Of a stretch of 64,000 nucleotides of DNA, positions 13,800-26,584 are shown piece after piece. The position numbers and the translations under genes were made by a program. This stretch comes from Montifringilla adamsi (Eukaryota > Chordata > Aves > Passeriformes > Passeridae). The notes under the pieces are model-generated. The model was not told the origin of the DNA. It made no database searches and was given only the letters and a program-made list of their open reading frames with translations. Positions within the stretch are counted from its first letter, which is position 1; each line of letters starts with the position of its first letter. The DNA lies in contig JAGGNK010003335.1 of the NCBI GenBank assembly GCA_017590115.1, positions 10,788,286 through 10,852,285 of the forward strand, written 5' to 3'.

Positions 13800-16700
13800 G
13801 TGTATGATGGATGGAAAATACAAAAGCAAAGCATCCCCTGACTGCAAAAAGGTTCTGAGTGATTACTGAGCAAATTTGAACAGGTGAGCATTTTCCCCCT
13901 GAGTTTTGCTTGTGTGGTATACCCAGGAGCAGAAGTTCAACTCTTCTCAGCTTTCCTTTGGTCAGGTCAGCAATCAGCCTCTTAGTCCTTTCCACCCACT
14001 CCAGGGATAAAAATCAAATTACCCACATGAGAAACTCTTCTCAGCGATTGCTAATACTCTAAAGGGAAAAAGGCAGAGGAAACTTTAAAGGACAGCTGTA
14101 CTGAGAATCTTTTAAACTTCTGTCTTGTGGTCTTTGTGAAGAATGTCATCAGTTTTTCTGTTTCACTGAAGCTATGGCTGTTGAAAAATTCCAAGCTCAA
14201 CAGTATGTTCATAGGGGTTTTCATCCTGGAGGTTCTTTTAGGAAAAAGTCAAAGAGGAAAGAACTGGGAAAGTATTTCTCATGTAGCACAAGTAATTTTG
14301 GGGGGAATTGTGGAAAGTAATGCTGGATATGCTGGTATGAGATGTCATTGTAGACCTTATGGCAGAGATGTTCCTCATGAAAAGGGTTTTTGGTATTCTG
14401 GTGTGATCCAAAAGAATCTGGGCTCTCCCTTTACTGCCTCTGTTCAAGATTTTATCTCTTTTTAGAGACACTGTAGCTGCATATTTCTTTCTTCTGGTCA
14501 ATGAGAAGTCAAATTTCAAACCATTCTTTGCCAGGCAGGTGATAATAGCTTTAAATTTAAAGAAAATGATGAAATGACTGAACAAATAGCTTTAAATTTA
14601 AAGAAAAGGATGGAATGACTGAACAATTTCCTGCACGGAAAAAGAGCTGGAAAAGAGGTGACAGTGAGAGGATGATGTTGAAAGTTTGCTAATCTTGATA
14701 TGGAAAAAGCTAATAGGGGTACTGTTCATTCTCTTTCATAATTGAAGAATCAGAAAGCATCATATAAAAAATGTGAATTAGTTCAAAAATACAGATCAAT
14801 ATTATTCCTTACCCAGGACCTACTTCTGGAAATCTCTGTGGGGAATAATCTGTTAGATGAAAATTCCTGCAGGTGAAAGATGTGGCTGTGAGAAATACAC
14901 TGGTGGTTTTCACGTGGAGAGAGACAACCTCTGCTGGCTCAGGAAGCCCTGGGGCCACAAGTTTTGGGATTATTTTGGAAGAGGATGGTGGTTGTATTCT
15001 GTTCTGTTTTTCCCAGGTCAAACAGTAGGTTTTTTTAGTGCAATAATTTAGGTCAATTGATTTAAGTTCAATGAACTTCTGAACTCGTCAGCTCCAGCTG
15101 TTCATGAAGTGGTTTTGTATGTATTGTATGTTCTTGGGTGTCTTGTGAACTTTTCATCTTTACAACTGGTAAATAGTAGGATGACTATGTTGGTTAATAG
15201 GTCCATTTAAATGCTGCTGTGTGATTTTTTTTGTCTAACATGCATGTTGGCCCTTCTCTTTCCAACTGAAGATACCCAAAAATTTCAAAACTTTCTTGCT
15301 GAGACATCATAATAGATTTTATAGGAAAAACTGCTGGAAGAATTAGATAAAGAGCCCTGAAAACATGGAGAGGGGAAGAGGCATTACAGTTTGTATTTAA
15401 GCTCAAGCCTCTATGTTCCATCATGGGGAGATGTTTGAAAAAAGCTGTACCAGAGCTCTGAAGGGTTCTTCAGCCTCCAGCTCTGGGCTCTGGGAACTGG
15501 GCTGCAAACTCCTTGAAACTTAAACAGATGTTTTGGTACAGAACTTCAAAGCTTTGAAAGGCTGTTTTCCCCACATGCCTTCTTATGTGAGGAGACTGTT
15601 AAGAGCTGCAGAATAGATTTTATTATCTCTTTTACAAAAGCACTATCCACAAGGAAGAGGCAGGCTTGGAACAGTTGTGGGCTCAGACGTCAGACAATGA
15701 CCATGTAATGCAGCCCCAGCTGAAGAAAAATAGAATGGAAATGAGGGGGAGATGTGTCAGCCTGTTCAGGACCCAGAGGGGACAGAGTTTGGAGATGCTT
15801 CAGTAGCTCTTTCATGAAGATGAGTAAACACAAGGCTCTGCCACGTTAGATAAAGGAATTCCTAATGTTGGGGAAGAACACTGATGAACAACAACCCAGA
15901 CGTTCCTCCTAGTGCTTTATGTGCATTTAGAAATGAATCTGACAGTGATGAGTTTGACTTGAGAGCCCACAGAGATCTGAATGGGTGAAAATGTCAGGAA
16001 AGGCAATAAATGGGGCTTATCCTGTATCCTTTCACCCCCTTCCCACACACTTAACTGTGTGTGCTGGAGGCTGTGCTGCACGAATGCCCAGGAAAATAAA
16101 ACCCCTGTTGTAAGAATTTATCAAACTTTAAAAGTTAAGACAAAGGAAAACATCTAGAAATAAGGGAGTGAGACATGAGAAATGAGATCCAATTCAGTTG
16201 AATTACAATATTTTTCTCTAGCCAGGAGCAGACCAAATCATTTTAGGAGGGCATCATGCAAGAATTCCCTTACTGTTCCTTGTTGCAATTTGCAGTATTT
16301 GTTCTCCTCTGTTTAGACTTTTGTTTTCCTTAAGGCATTGTAGTGAGTTGGGAGGTTGGGAGTGGGGGAAAAAAAAAAGGAATATTTTTATCATGATGAT
16401 TTTTCAGCTTAAAGATCTGAACCAATAATATTTTTTTTTCCCCCAAAGGAGAATGCAGCCCTTAACCACACAACTGCCAGAAACTATGGCCCAATTTTTA
16501 AACTAAGGCAGGATTGAGTTCATTTGTAAGGTCAAGATCTACTTATAAGTAATGGCACTTCCCGTGGGGAAAAACACTAACCCAATTTGTTAAAGTTATT
16601 TTATTTGATGGTCAAATAAACTCAATAGCACATCAGGAATAGGGTTCCTGGCTGTGATGTGACATGCAGAGCAGCATTTAGGCAGAAGGCTTTGTTTTTG

Positions 16701-16929
16701 CTATGAATGTATTGATGGATTTTCATGTGGATGTTTGACTTTTGAAATCATAGCTTTGGTGTTCTGAAAGACAAATGAAAACTGTAGGATAAAGGAACAA
16801 AGCTAAACCAGCTCCAAAAATATAGGAAACATGGCAGCAGGAGGGTCCACTCAGGGAAGATTATAAAGCTTCACATTGCCAGAGCCTCTTTAGCAGCTCC
16901 TTCGTGTTGTGGGTTTGGCAGGAGGAGGA
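13799..16929. other. Non-coding stretch, no gene seen
   Basis: AT-rich, stop-dense sequence with no convincing exon. Contains the 41-bp tandem duplication at 14544 listed separately. A run of A near 16368 and T near 16430 are ordinary low-complexity patches. Nothing here resembles a known protein, RNA or regulatory cassette. Confidence 0.6.
14544..14626. repeat. 41-bp tandem duplication
   Basis: Units 14544-14584 and 14585-14625 share AATAGCTTTAAATTTAAAG and the ending ATGACTGAACA, with only about two substitutions between them. The unit itself holds the palindromic CTTTAAATTTAAAG. The high identity suggests a fairly recent local slippage or unequal-exchange duplication. It lies in non-coding DNA. 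Confidence 0.9.
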
Positions 16930-17480
16930 TGACAGGGCTGCCAGCCTGCCTAATGATCTTCATCTAACATTTACCTTATTGAGAGGGGAATAATTCTGTT
17001 AAATTAACATCCTAGCATATTTGCTGTCCAGCCAGTTGATGAATTAAATAGCCTGAACAAAACGTTTCACGACTCGTTTATCCATAAAAAAAGCTGAATT
17101 TTCCGCGCCAAAGGGAGTGGCTTTTCAGCAGCTGTCTGCTGCGATGCCCTGTACCCCTTATCTGCAAAAATATACTTGTTGGTGTGTAAAAAGAAGATGT
17201 TTATGAGGCTTTGGGAGGTGGGAGAGCACGCAGACAGATCCTGCTCTTGGAGCGACCCGGGCTCCGCTGCTTTGCCGCCTGGCGCGGATGTCCTGCTCGG
17301 AGGAAGCGCAGGCTGTTAGTGACAGCCCACGAGCCTGTGACACTGGGATCACTCCATCCATCAAAGCTGGCACCCCGTGCCAGCCCAGCCAGCTGTCCTC
17401 CTCCATCAGTGTCCGAAAGTGCCGCGCCGAGGGCCACAGGTGCCAGCTGCCAGCCTCGAATAACCACTGGGCCTGCCCCA
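16930..17480. promoter_or_regulatory. Candidate conserved regulatory element with CpG cluster
   Basis: An AT-rich left part (about 16960-17100, with TTAAATTAACAT and GAATTAAATAG) passes directly into TTTTCCGCGCCAAA at 17099-17112, which is close to a symmetric E2F-type site. CAGCTG (E-box) and TTATCTGC (GATA-like) follow within 70 bp. From 17221 to 17460 there are 16 CpGs in 240 bp, while CpG is rare elsewhere in the window. This pattern fits an enhancer or a small CpG-island promoter. Several overlapping open frames occur on both strands here, but that follows from low stop frequency in GC-rich DNA. Function is inferred only; conservation cannot be judged without other genomes. Confidence 0.35.
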
Positions 17481-20254
17481 GGATTGAGCGTATTTAGGCA
17501 ACCTGTTCAGATTGAATTGTCTGTCCTGACAGTCCTTTTTGAGTTTGTTTGGAAGAAGGAGAATAAACAAATTGCAGACTAATAGACAAAGCAGCACATC
17601 TCTCACAAGGAATCCAAGCCTAGGGCTTTACGCTCCCCAGTTGTGTGACACCACCGTAAGTGCCTGTGACAGCGGGAGATGTTGCTGAGGGTACAGTTGA
17701 GTTTTCCTGCTTGGTTTGACCAAAATTTGTAACCTCACAGTGAAGTCTGTGGTTCATGGATCCACCGACCCACTGAGAATTTATGTCACTTCTGTTGACG
17801 TCTGTTGGGTGTGCCTAAGAGGACATGAAGACTCAGTTTTGTGAGAAAATATATTGTAAAGATGGTCATTAGAATTGAATTAGAATTTTGATTAATTAAT
17901 TATTTATATATACTTGCATACTTAATTATATTAATTCTGATAGCAATTAGAGTTTCAATGTGCAGCTGTGGAGAGCGTGGCTGTGAGCCCTTAGCTGAGG
18001 CTTGATTGCTGCTGCACACCTGAAAAGTCCCCATGTATGACAGGCCCAGCAAAATGGGGTGAGCAGGTAATCAAGTGATTTTCAGATTCATGGGCAGGGA
18101 TGCTTCTGCATCCATAAGCCTTGAGGCCTCCCAAGATCTTGAGCATGTCAGTCTGGGGAGCCTGTAGGTATAAGAGGCTTATATGGGCAGTCAGGCTTTT
18201 ACAATGAAAACGAGTATTTCAAGGCAAAAAAAAAATTCTCTTGCTGCTGTAGCCCCTAGACTGATACACAGCCAGCAATTTAAACTGTTTTCACAAAGTT
18301 AGTCTGCTGCTCTTCTGGATTCCAGTGGTTCCAAGTGCAGCAGTTTGCCCTTGTACATCTATATTAAGTTTTTTTCCTCCTATTATCATCACCAGATCCT
18401 TGTCCTCACTTGATGTTTTCTAGGCTCCTCATTCCTATTCTCCAGCATGTATGAATTTTCTATTATTTGCCTGCTGAATGCAATCACTTGCAATTTCCCA
18501 GGTTCAAAAAAAGAAGTTCCTTTAAAAAAAAAATGTAATGGAACATCCTCAAGTTGAAATGGGCCCTGAGCACAGCTGATGGCTTGGGGACTTTAATTTA
18601 CTAAACGTCAGTGGTTTGATGGCAATTCAACATGACTGGTGATTGCCTGCATCGTGTTACTGCTGTGGCTGAAAAGGCTGTTTACTTTTGGAAGACAGAA
18701 AGCTCAGCTGAGCAACACAAAGAGCAATCTCCTGTGACCTGCTAATAATTTTTTTTCTAAAGATTCTCCAATTGATGAGGAGCACAAACCCCTGGAGAAA
18801 AAAAAACTTCTGTGTGCATATGCTTGTTTATATATCTCTTACAAGAGGTCAATCCAGAAAAATGGTGTTTGCAAAAGAACACTTCGTATCAGGAGTTTTC
18901 TTTGCTGCAAAGTCATCCTTAATTTGGCCAGTGCAAGACTTTTCCTTTTCAAGAGATTTCTCTTTACATTTATCATCCCAGCTTGACACAGCACTGAAAT
19001 ATTTCTCTGTATTTCTGATGTTTGTTGTGGTACTACTTAGAGCCGTGAGTGGCCCAGTACACGTTGGAGAGCAATGGTTCAAAAAGAAAAAAATCCCATC
19101 TGGTGCTCATTAATTTGCTGAAATGATCAGAACCTTTCATAAGAGAGACTATGCTGCACGTAGGGAAGATAGTGGCAGGGGCTCTTCATTTGTGCAAGTG
19201 GATGCAAACTCTTCTGCCTAAGAATGATCTCGTTTCTAAAAATGAATTTGGGGTTCAAGGTCCTTAGATAACATCATACTTGGTGGACTTTCATCCATAA
19301 ACTCCATTTCTGGCAGTGGTGTGTTCTCTTCCTCCCACTGCCAGGCAGATGATTATGGAGGGAGGTTTTTTTTGTGTTAAAAAGGCAGCTAGGCTCTTGC
19401 TTACTATTTAAAGAAAAAAGTTAATAGTTTAGAAAAAAGATTTTTAGAAGTGCATATGTGCAAGTAGAGCAGCTGAAGCTGACACACACATCCACTGTGT
19501 TTGGGTCAGCAGCCCCTGAATGGCAGGTTCAGGAGCTTTGCACAAATTTCTGTATCTCTAGTGTGCTGCTTTCCTTTTAACATTTGGCCTTTAGGCCTTT
19601 TCTTTTGGGCTTTTGTGCGTGCAGAGCAGAATTGGTTGAAATACTGGTGTGTGCACCCTGGGCTTCTCCAGCCTTCCAGGGCCCATCAGTGCTGGACTGG
19701 ACTCATATCCCCTCCCTGCTGCTGGGGAATCTATCAATGACCAGCTTGCTAAGGATAATTTTATAGGTTCTGCAGCTGATTTGTTTAAAACCAGATTACT
19801 GTCACATTTAGAAACATTTAGCACCACTGAACTAATGAGGAATAATAATTTAAAGAGACTGACTAGATTTAATCAGTTTGTGGGAGATGAGACTTAATCA
19901 AACATAGGAGGTTGAGAAGGCTGATAGAGCTGATGAATTTGAATAGATAATACAGACCCTGCCTGAACATTTTCTGTCCATGGTTGGTTTATAATAGTAA
20001 AGTGTTTGCAAAAGTTATCAAACAATCAATAGCTATAGAGTCCTTTGTGTGAGGAAGCTTGCAGTGGGGAGAGAAAATTGCCTGAATTGAAATTCAAAAG
20101 TAGACATTGAAGGAGATTTCTTTTAATATGGGAATTCTAAGACTTAGTTTTTGGTATTTTTTGTAATATGTAAGAAAAGAGAATTGGGAAATACCTTGAA
20201 GAAAAATACCCCTGTGAGCTGTGTCCCCTGGGAGCCTGCTCTTGGTGCAGACCT
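17481..20254. other. Non-coding stretch, no gene seen
   Basis: Stop-dense DNA without a recognisable exon. An AT-rich patch with several ATTA/TAAT cores lies at 17870-17950 (homeodomain-type sites occur by chance in such DNA). The 113-codon frame at 18772-19113 on + matches no family I know. Short A and T runs near 18224, 18523 and 19370 are simple low-complexity. Confidence 0.6.
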
Positions 20255-20330
20255 GCAGCATGTACTTACTGGAGAGCCCTGGCACATATTTTAACTTCCC
20301 TGACCTTTGGTTCTCCATCTGTAAAATTCA
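20255..20330 (+). mobile_element. MIR-like SINE remnant
   Basis: The sequence can be laid along the MIR 3' half: GTACTTACTGGAGAG corresponds to the CACTTACTAGCTGTG block, TGGCACATATTTTAAC to TGGGCAAGTTACTTAAC, and GGTTCTCCATCTGTAAAAT to GTTTCCTCATCTGTAAAAT. The order and spacing are right for the + strand. MIR copies in birds are old and rare, and this one is heavily diverged, so a chance resemblance cannot be excluded. Confidence 0.5.
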
Positions 20331-20874
20331 TGTGCTCAACCTTTCCTACTCTGTTTTGTCTATTTTATGTGTTGTAGCTGGAGAAGTGTTGACTTTATAA
20401 AGGACGGCTGAGGTAGATGCTGTGAAATGTGTGCTACAGCAATCTCTGCCTTTCTATTACTAATCTTCCACCTTTATCTTACCCTCAAGCCCAAAAAACA
20501 TAGATGCCTCCTCCTCAGTCCCTTTTAATCAAAGTCAAGGACAGGTGCAACATTAAGATCAGAGTTTGTGAGGCAAGTAATCTCTTTGGTACTTTATATA
20601 TTTGGGTTGCTTTAAGTGAACAAAAAGTAACTGTATAAGCTCATAATTTGAAATCCATGTGTGTGTAGTAGGAACCTGACCCATCCTTTCATGCTTCAGT
20701 GGAAAAAAATTCTGCCTGTGCTTTCTTCAGCAAAGGCAGCAATTGTAAATATTTTTCAGCTTCTACTGAATTAATTGTGAGAGGTCCTGCTCTCTGCCCA
20801 CCCCCTTCTGGCAATGCTGGCAGAGCTTTGCTGGGCTTTGGAGGAAGTTTTGTCTCATAGCTCTCCTTAAAGAG

Positions 20875-21032
20875 AATCATAAAATCATAGAATGGTTTGG
20901 GTTGGAAGGGACCTTAAAGGTCATCCAGTTCCAATTCCAGCCTCCTGCCATGAGCAGGGACACCTTCCACCTGACCAGGTCTCCCAGAGCCTTAAACACC
21001 TCCAGGGGTGGGGCAGCCACAACTTCTCTGGG
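20875..21032 (-). mobile_element. CR1 LINE fragment, 3' end
   Basis: The left edge holds two copies of the CR1 terminal octamer in complement (AATCATAAAATCATAGAAT), followed by GGTTTGGGTTGGAAGGGACC and TTAAAGGTCATCCAGTTCC, then the GAGCAGGGACACCTTCCACC block and a CTCCAGGGGTGGGGCAGCCAC block. The tail at the left shows the sense strand is minus. About 158 bp remain, 5'-truncated at CTTCTCTGGG. It is the best-preserved CR1 tail in the window, so probably the youngest of the five. Confidence 0.95.
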
Positions 21033-21127
21033 AAAAGAGAAGAAATATGACAACAGAAATTCTCAGAGATAAATCCAGACCAAATCCTCAGAGGTACTTT
21101 TAAAATATTCAGAATTTGGGGTGCCTG

Positions 21128-21130
<3 letters not shown>

Positions 21131-21181
<51 letters not shown>
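21131..21181. repeat. Homopolymer run of 51 T
   Basis: An uninterrupted run of 51 T, 100 bp beyond the CR1 copy at 20875. CR1 elements end in octamer repeats, not poly-A, and this run lies on the 5' side of that copy, so it is not the CR1 tail. No TTTATT (complement of AATAAA) lies in the next 100 bp, which argues against a minus-strand processed transcript ending here. Run length in the assembly may be unreliable. Confidence 0.9.
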
Positions 21182-21184
<3 letters not shown>

Positions 21185-22087
21185 CCCAGTAAAAACCCTC
21201 TTTCAGCTGAAGAAGCTGGTGGGGTCCATTCTCCTACCTTAATCAGGTCAGGTCCTTCATGGTGCTGGAAAAAGGATAAACTCTGTTGACTGTTGACATC
21301 AAGGTCCCCTGTAAAAGACAAATATGCCATAGGAGTGTGGTGAGGGGAATTGGATTGGAATAGAGATTTTTAGTCAGCATCAGGCCTGACAATGAACTAG
21401 CACCACAACCAGACGAATAATGGAGAGTCCTGAAATGGTGGAATATTCAGTAAATGCTGTATTTTGTGTAATGCTGTGGCAGTTGCTGAAGCTGTGGCTT
21501 TGCTCTTTTATTCTCAACCAAGATCAGAAACGCCTTGTTCTGTTTTGGGATTTTGATATCTTTTGTCACAGTGCTCAGAAATGATGGAGCTGCATGGTGA
21601 CTTTCCTTAAATCACTGTGCTTATGTGAGAGGGTTGGTTGCTAAAAACATAAGGAGCTAGAGAATATTTTTTTTGTTGTTACTGCGTCAGTAATGTGAAG
21701 TTCTGCTAGAAATTAAATCTTTATTGGGCCATACACTGTTGAAGGCTGTCTTTCTTCCATATTTCAATCCAAGGGGACCATGGTTATATTGTGAATCATG
21801 AGGGAAGATGTGGCATCCCTGCCTTCTACCTGCAGATTTGAGGTGCAGAGGGGTCTGTGGCCAGCTTATGGTCACTGAGGTCTTTGCAATAAAATCAGAC
21901 TTAGCTTAGCTTTAGCCAGCAAAAGCTACCTAGTCTTTTATTTTTATTTTAAATTCCCACTGTAAATGTTGAAAATAAAGGCATGTCCATGCAGTGGAAT
22001 TCCTTTATCTTTGACTTCTGTGTTAGGATATAATGAAATGTACACTAGACAGGGTGGTTTTTCTCCACTGACTCCGTAAGGAGCCTC
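21182..22087. other. Non-coding stretch, no gene seen
   Basis: About 900 bp of ordinary AT-rich sequence between the poly-T run and the next CR1 fragment. No open frame over 75 codons and no recognised repeat. Confidence 0.6.
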
Positions 22088-22213
22088 CATAATGACTTGG
22101 ATGGAGCTCTGAGGAACCTGATCTGGAGGAAGGTGTCCCTGTGCATGGCAGGGGGGTCAGAACTAAAAATCTTTAAGGTCCCTTTCAACCCAGGACATTC
22201 TGTGGTTCTGTGA
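22088..22213 (+). mobile_element. CR1 LINE fragment, 3' end
   Basis: Contains the CR1 3' blocks GGAGCTCTGAGGAACCTGAT, GGAGGAAGGTGTCCCTG, GGCAGGGGGGTCAGAAC and TTTAAGGTCCCTTTCAACCC in order, ending in octamer-like ATTCTGTGGTTCTGTGA. The tail on the right gives + orientation. About 126 bp remain. Substitutions in both octamers (TATGA to TGTGG and TGTGA) indicate an older copy. Confidence 0.92.
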
Positions 22214-25200
22214 CCCTGTAGGTGGTTAAATTTGTGATGAGCCCCATCTCAAGTAGAACAGAGAATGGACTTCAGTTTCCTCCTGAGTTCCCAGGGAAAA
22301 TCACACTCCTTTTTTCCACTCTGACACTCTTAACAACACGCGCATTTTATTACCAAAATTATTTAAACATCAGGTGTGCTGTTCTAACTTGCACTCTTAC
22401 CTCTGTGAAGTCACATTTTCCTCCCCAAAACACCCAGTTTTAGTCCTGCTTAGTATTTTGCATCTGCAGTGCAGGAAGGTGTCACTCGAGTCAGTCTCAT
22501 TTTGTTAGGAGCAGTGCACATGTTCATTTGGAGTTTTCTTTGTGTTTCTAATGGTAGGCAGCATGCAGAGCTAATTAATGGTATATGGGAAGAAGTCACT
22601 GATGAGTACAGATTGAATATCTTCAGACAAAAAGAGCTACGGGTCTCCTGTTGAGTTTAAAGAACAGCCCTGCTGAACCTTTGATATGCAACCAGATGCA
22701 GCATCTAGAAGCAACCAAATCAAGGGTTAGAGGGGATGAAATTAGTTCAGCTGACTCTTACTTTCTATGTGTATACTTCCAGAAATTATTATCACCTTGC
22801 GGGTAGTTAATCTAAATACAGAGGTGCTTAATTTTTTGTTCCCTAATTATAGAGGTCAGTACAACAACTTTCATTATCTCATTCAATGTTTTCTTGAAGT
22901 GAATGGAAGGATTGGGATTTTCTTGTATTTTCAGTGTATCAACCTATTTTGATGCCTTGCAATGTAGAAATTAAGCAGGGAAAACCAAAGAGCCATTCTT
23001 ATATGGGGTTCCTAATGGTAATACATTTAGAGTTCAGGTGTTTTTAGCTCTTTTCCTTTCATGGTGGGAATATCAGTGTAAGTAGAATGGTTGTTGATGA
23101 AGAACCACAGAATTGAATGGTTCATGCTCAAAGCAACAGCTTTTCTGTTTAAGATGACAGAAAATAAAAGTATGAACAGACAGGAAATGCAGCAGGAGCT
23201 ACTAAACCCTATTGATTATACTGGTTTCGGCTTTGAGGGTAGAGAGGGTAGCATAGGATGGGACTTGAGGTGGATTTCTTCTCCTGCTGTTCAAGCAGAA
23301 CTGATTGACAGGGAATGATTTATGACCACATACACATTTCATCAGTAGGAATATTTCTTCTTATCTTGAGTAGATGAGCATTTTTCCAGCTTACAGTCAC
23401 TGAGGCACGCCTGTCCCTGTTGCACATCCATTTACTGAAGGTTAGAGGTGGGTGCCCTTGATCTTTTCCACCAGATCTACTCCATGGCAAGTGTCTTGCC
23501 TGGAATCCCATTGTGTCCTGCACAGACAGCTTTCAGTGCTGCAGGCATTTCAGCCTGGCACAGCACTTTCATCCAGATCTCTGCCCAAATCCTTGTCCCT
23601 GTGCAGGGGGAGGAGGCTTACAAGGAACAGAAAGATGGGGAGCAAAGATGGAAAGGTTTTAATCTTCAGGGCTATTCTATGCTATTGCACAGACTTCCTG
23701 AAACAGTTGCTCTCGTATTTGTCCCAGCCATCAAACCCAGAAGGAAATCCCTAATTTGGTGTATGATTTCTTTCTAATTTCAGTCTATAAAGTGAACAGG
23801 GGCGCATGATTCAATACTGAATGAAGGAGAACATCAGTGTTACTCCTTGAAAACCTTGATTTTGATATCTGCATGAATTTGTACTCTGAAGAATTTTCTG
23901 CCAGGATAGCAAGTGGCCTCATCATTTGCTGTGAAGGATGAGAAAGATTTGCTGTTGGATGCAGTTCATCTGTGGGTTTTGAGTTAATACGAGATTTTTC
24001 CTTTTGGGACAAGGTTCTTGCTGTACTTCCTGCATTGACTAGTCATTATTGATATCCCCATCTTCCCCCTGCTCCCTCCTTGACTCCTTGGGAAGGTCAT
24101 ATGCCTGGGATTTACAGCCCTTTTTGGTATATGGTGAATGTTACAGCAAAGATGGATGGGAAGGAAAGCTCTTGTATGTTCCTCTGCCTGAAAACTTTCT
24201 CAGGGTTAGAGATCATGGGTGACTTTTATTGTAACTTTTTCTGACAACAGCCTCTCAATATGAAATAGAAACCAAAATAGAAGAGAGCCAACTAACTGGA
24301 GATAGATCTGAAAGGATTGGCATGGAGATACAAATTGCTTATTGTTTATAGTATTTGTCTACTTAAAGCCCACTTCTCTCTTGAGAGCCTGGCTTACTTA
24401 AAAAGGAATTGCTGCACTGAGAGAAGTTTCCTATATCCTCACTGTGTTATAGAAACATGTTGTGAAAGCAGTTGCCATGAAATTGAATTACAGGTGTTGT
24501 ATTCTTCATTGCATAAATTGCTCTATTATATCACAGGCTTCATAGTTTTGTTTTGAACAAATAACTGCAATTTAGTAGGATCCTAAGAGACGATGGTATT
24601 AGCAGTCAGGGGTTGTTTAAGGCTTCCTTAATGATGGAAAATTGTTCTTACCCATTTACCATGTGTTGTCTTCGTAAAAATGCATGTGCAGTGAATGGAA
24701 AACAAAAACGGTTCCCTCATGGCATCTTTTTCCTAAGTTTGTTTTTATATTTTTCAGTGTGTGAAACAAACCCTGGTAGGTTTTTAGATTAATCAGGGCA
24801 ATATGGTCATTCATATGTAACTTTGACACAGCTCTGATACATCAAATGGTGGCACTGGATGTGGTCAGATGTTTCACTTCATTCACTTTCACTTTGCTGG
24901 AATTAAGTACATGGTTGCTCAACCTAAAACCTCCCAGGTTTTCATGGATTGGGGTTTTAAAAGATCCTTCAGGAAATTTTTAAAAATAACTCTCAGTGGT
25001 AAAAGCGATTATTGGTTTAGGCCAGAATTTAAAATCATTTTGTCTAGGTTTGTCTAGGTTTAGATTCCTAATTGCTGCTCTGTGTGCTGCTTTCTCCCCA
25101 GCCCACTCAAGCCCAGTTGCCTTTTCTTGGATGTGCTTTGCAGCTTACCCTGGAGCTTAATGTATGTGAATTGCTGCATTTGGCTTGGAAACCAGGTAAC

Positions 25201-26584
25201 TCCAGCAGAAGAGGATGCTTGCAGAGGTCTCAGGCTTGAAAATTAACCTTGCTTCCCCTACTTCCTATCCAGGTCTGCATTAATCTACAAAAGACACTCA
25301 GTACTGAAATTCAGAGGCAAAACCTGCTGTATCATGTGGCTCAGAACAAGCTTTATCAGTTTCCTCTGTTCCAACCTGTTACTAGTCTAGAGATTTGGTA
25401 AAGTGTTACATATTCCAATTTCACAGAGAAAATTAGGTTAGGAAGGATAGGGAGAGGTCAGTTTGTCCATTTCTTGCCTGAAGGCAGGACCTGTTCTTCC
25501 AGGTCCTGCTTTATCCTTGACAGATGGCTGTCTGACATGTCCTTAAAATTCCTCAGCCATCGAGATTTGCTTACTTGCTTCGAGGTGTCACTTGTGGAAA
25601 GCCTATTAAATCTGCTTCAGTGGTCTTACTTTGCCCGTGTTCCATTAGCAATTAGGATCCATTTTCTTGCTTGTTTCAGGTTTTTTATATACAATATGTG
25701 CATGTGATTTTGTTTTACTTTCCCCTTTCCTGCTTCTCTCCTGTTTTGAAGTGTGATTTTTCAACATCTGCTTTTAGCCTGTTTATGTGTCAGGCCTCTG
25801 ATGCTCTGCCCACTTGGCTGAAGGGAGTATGCAAGTTCCCTAATCCTTCAAAAATTTCAATTTCATGGCCATGTTTAAGAATAAAAAAGGGAGTGGGGCA
25901 GTTTTTGGAGCGAGTTCTTTTGAATGCATATTTTTGCTGACGAACCTTTAAATTGGTACTTTTAGTAAATCTTTTTCTCTTATCTCTTGAAATGTGATAT
26001 GAGAAAATAAAACTGCTTCACAAAGTTCTGTAAAAAATTAATGTGTACTGTAATTTAGAAGATGGATCACTGGAGGGCATTTAAATGTTATGTTTTTGTT
26101 TCCTGCAAATTTTATTTTAAGGGAAACCAAATACTTCGTAAGGGCTATTTCAGAAATCCAACTAAGTGCTGCTGGTACTAAAAGAATTAAGAGAGGAGAA
26201 AAGAGGGGCACAGACTGCACAGCCTAATGAGGGGACATAAGCCTAATGATGCAAAATTGCAAATTGCCCGAATTACAAAGTGCTGTCCCCTGCATGCAGC
26301 TCTGCTTTTAGGGCTCTCCAGAGCTGCAGCGTGGGCTCAGGATTCAGATGTGCTGGCAGGGTCCTGTGCCTGGTGCCAGTCCCAGCAGCCACAAATCCTC
26401 TGTGTGACTCCAGCCAGTGCTGCCACTCGGTGAGTTGGTGCCATGTGCTGGCAGAAGCTGCACTGGGCAAGGCAGGGAATGAACTTGTGGGATGACAGGG
26501 GAGAAGTGGTGTGGTGCAGTGCCACAGATGCAGGTTCCCTTGCCCAGCACCTCCTTGATTCTCTGCTGCTGGAGGCAAACTGGT
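22214..26584. other. Non-coding stretch, no gene seen
   Basis: Stop-dense sequence with no supported exon. A direct 10-bp duplication, TGTCTAGGTT twice, sits at 25041-25060. From about 26270 the GC content rises towards the LTR. Frames of up to about 140 codons on both strands at 26270-26760 partly overlap the LTR and look like chance frames in GC-rich DNA. Confidence 0.55.

Noticed and set aside
21131..21330. Processed pseudogene with poly-A tail on minus
   Set aside because: No polyadenylation signal complement near the T run and the adjacent sequence has no recognisable transcript.
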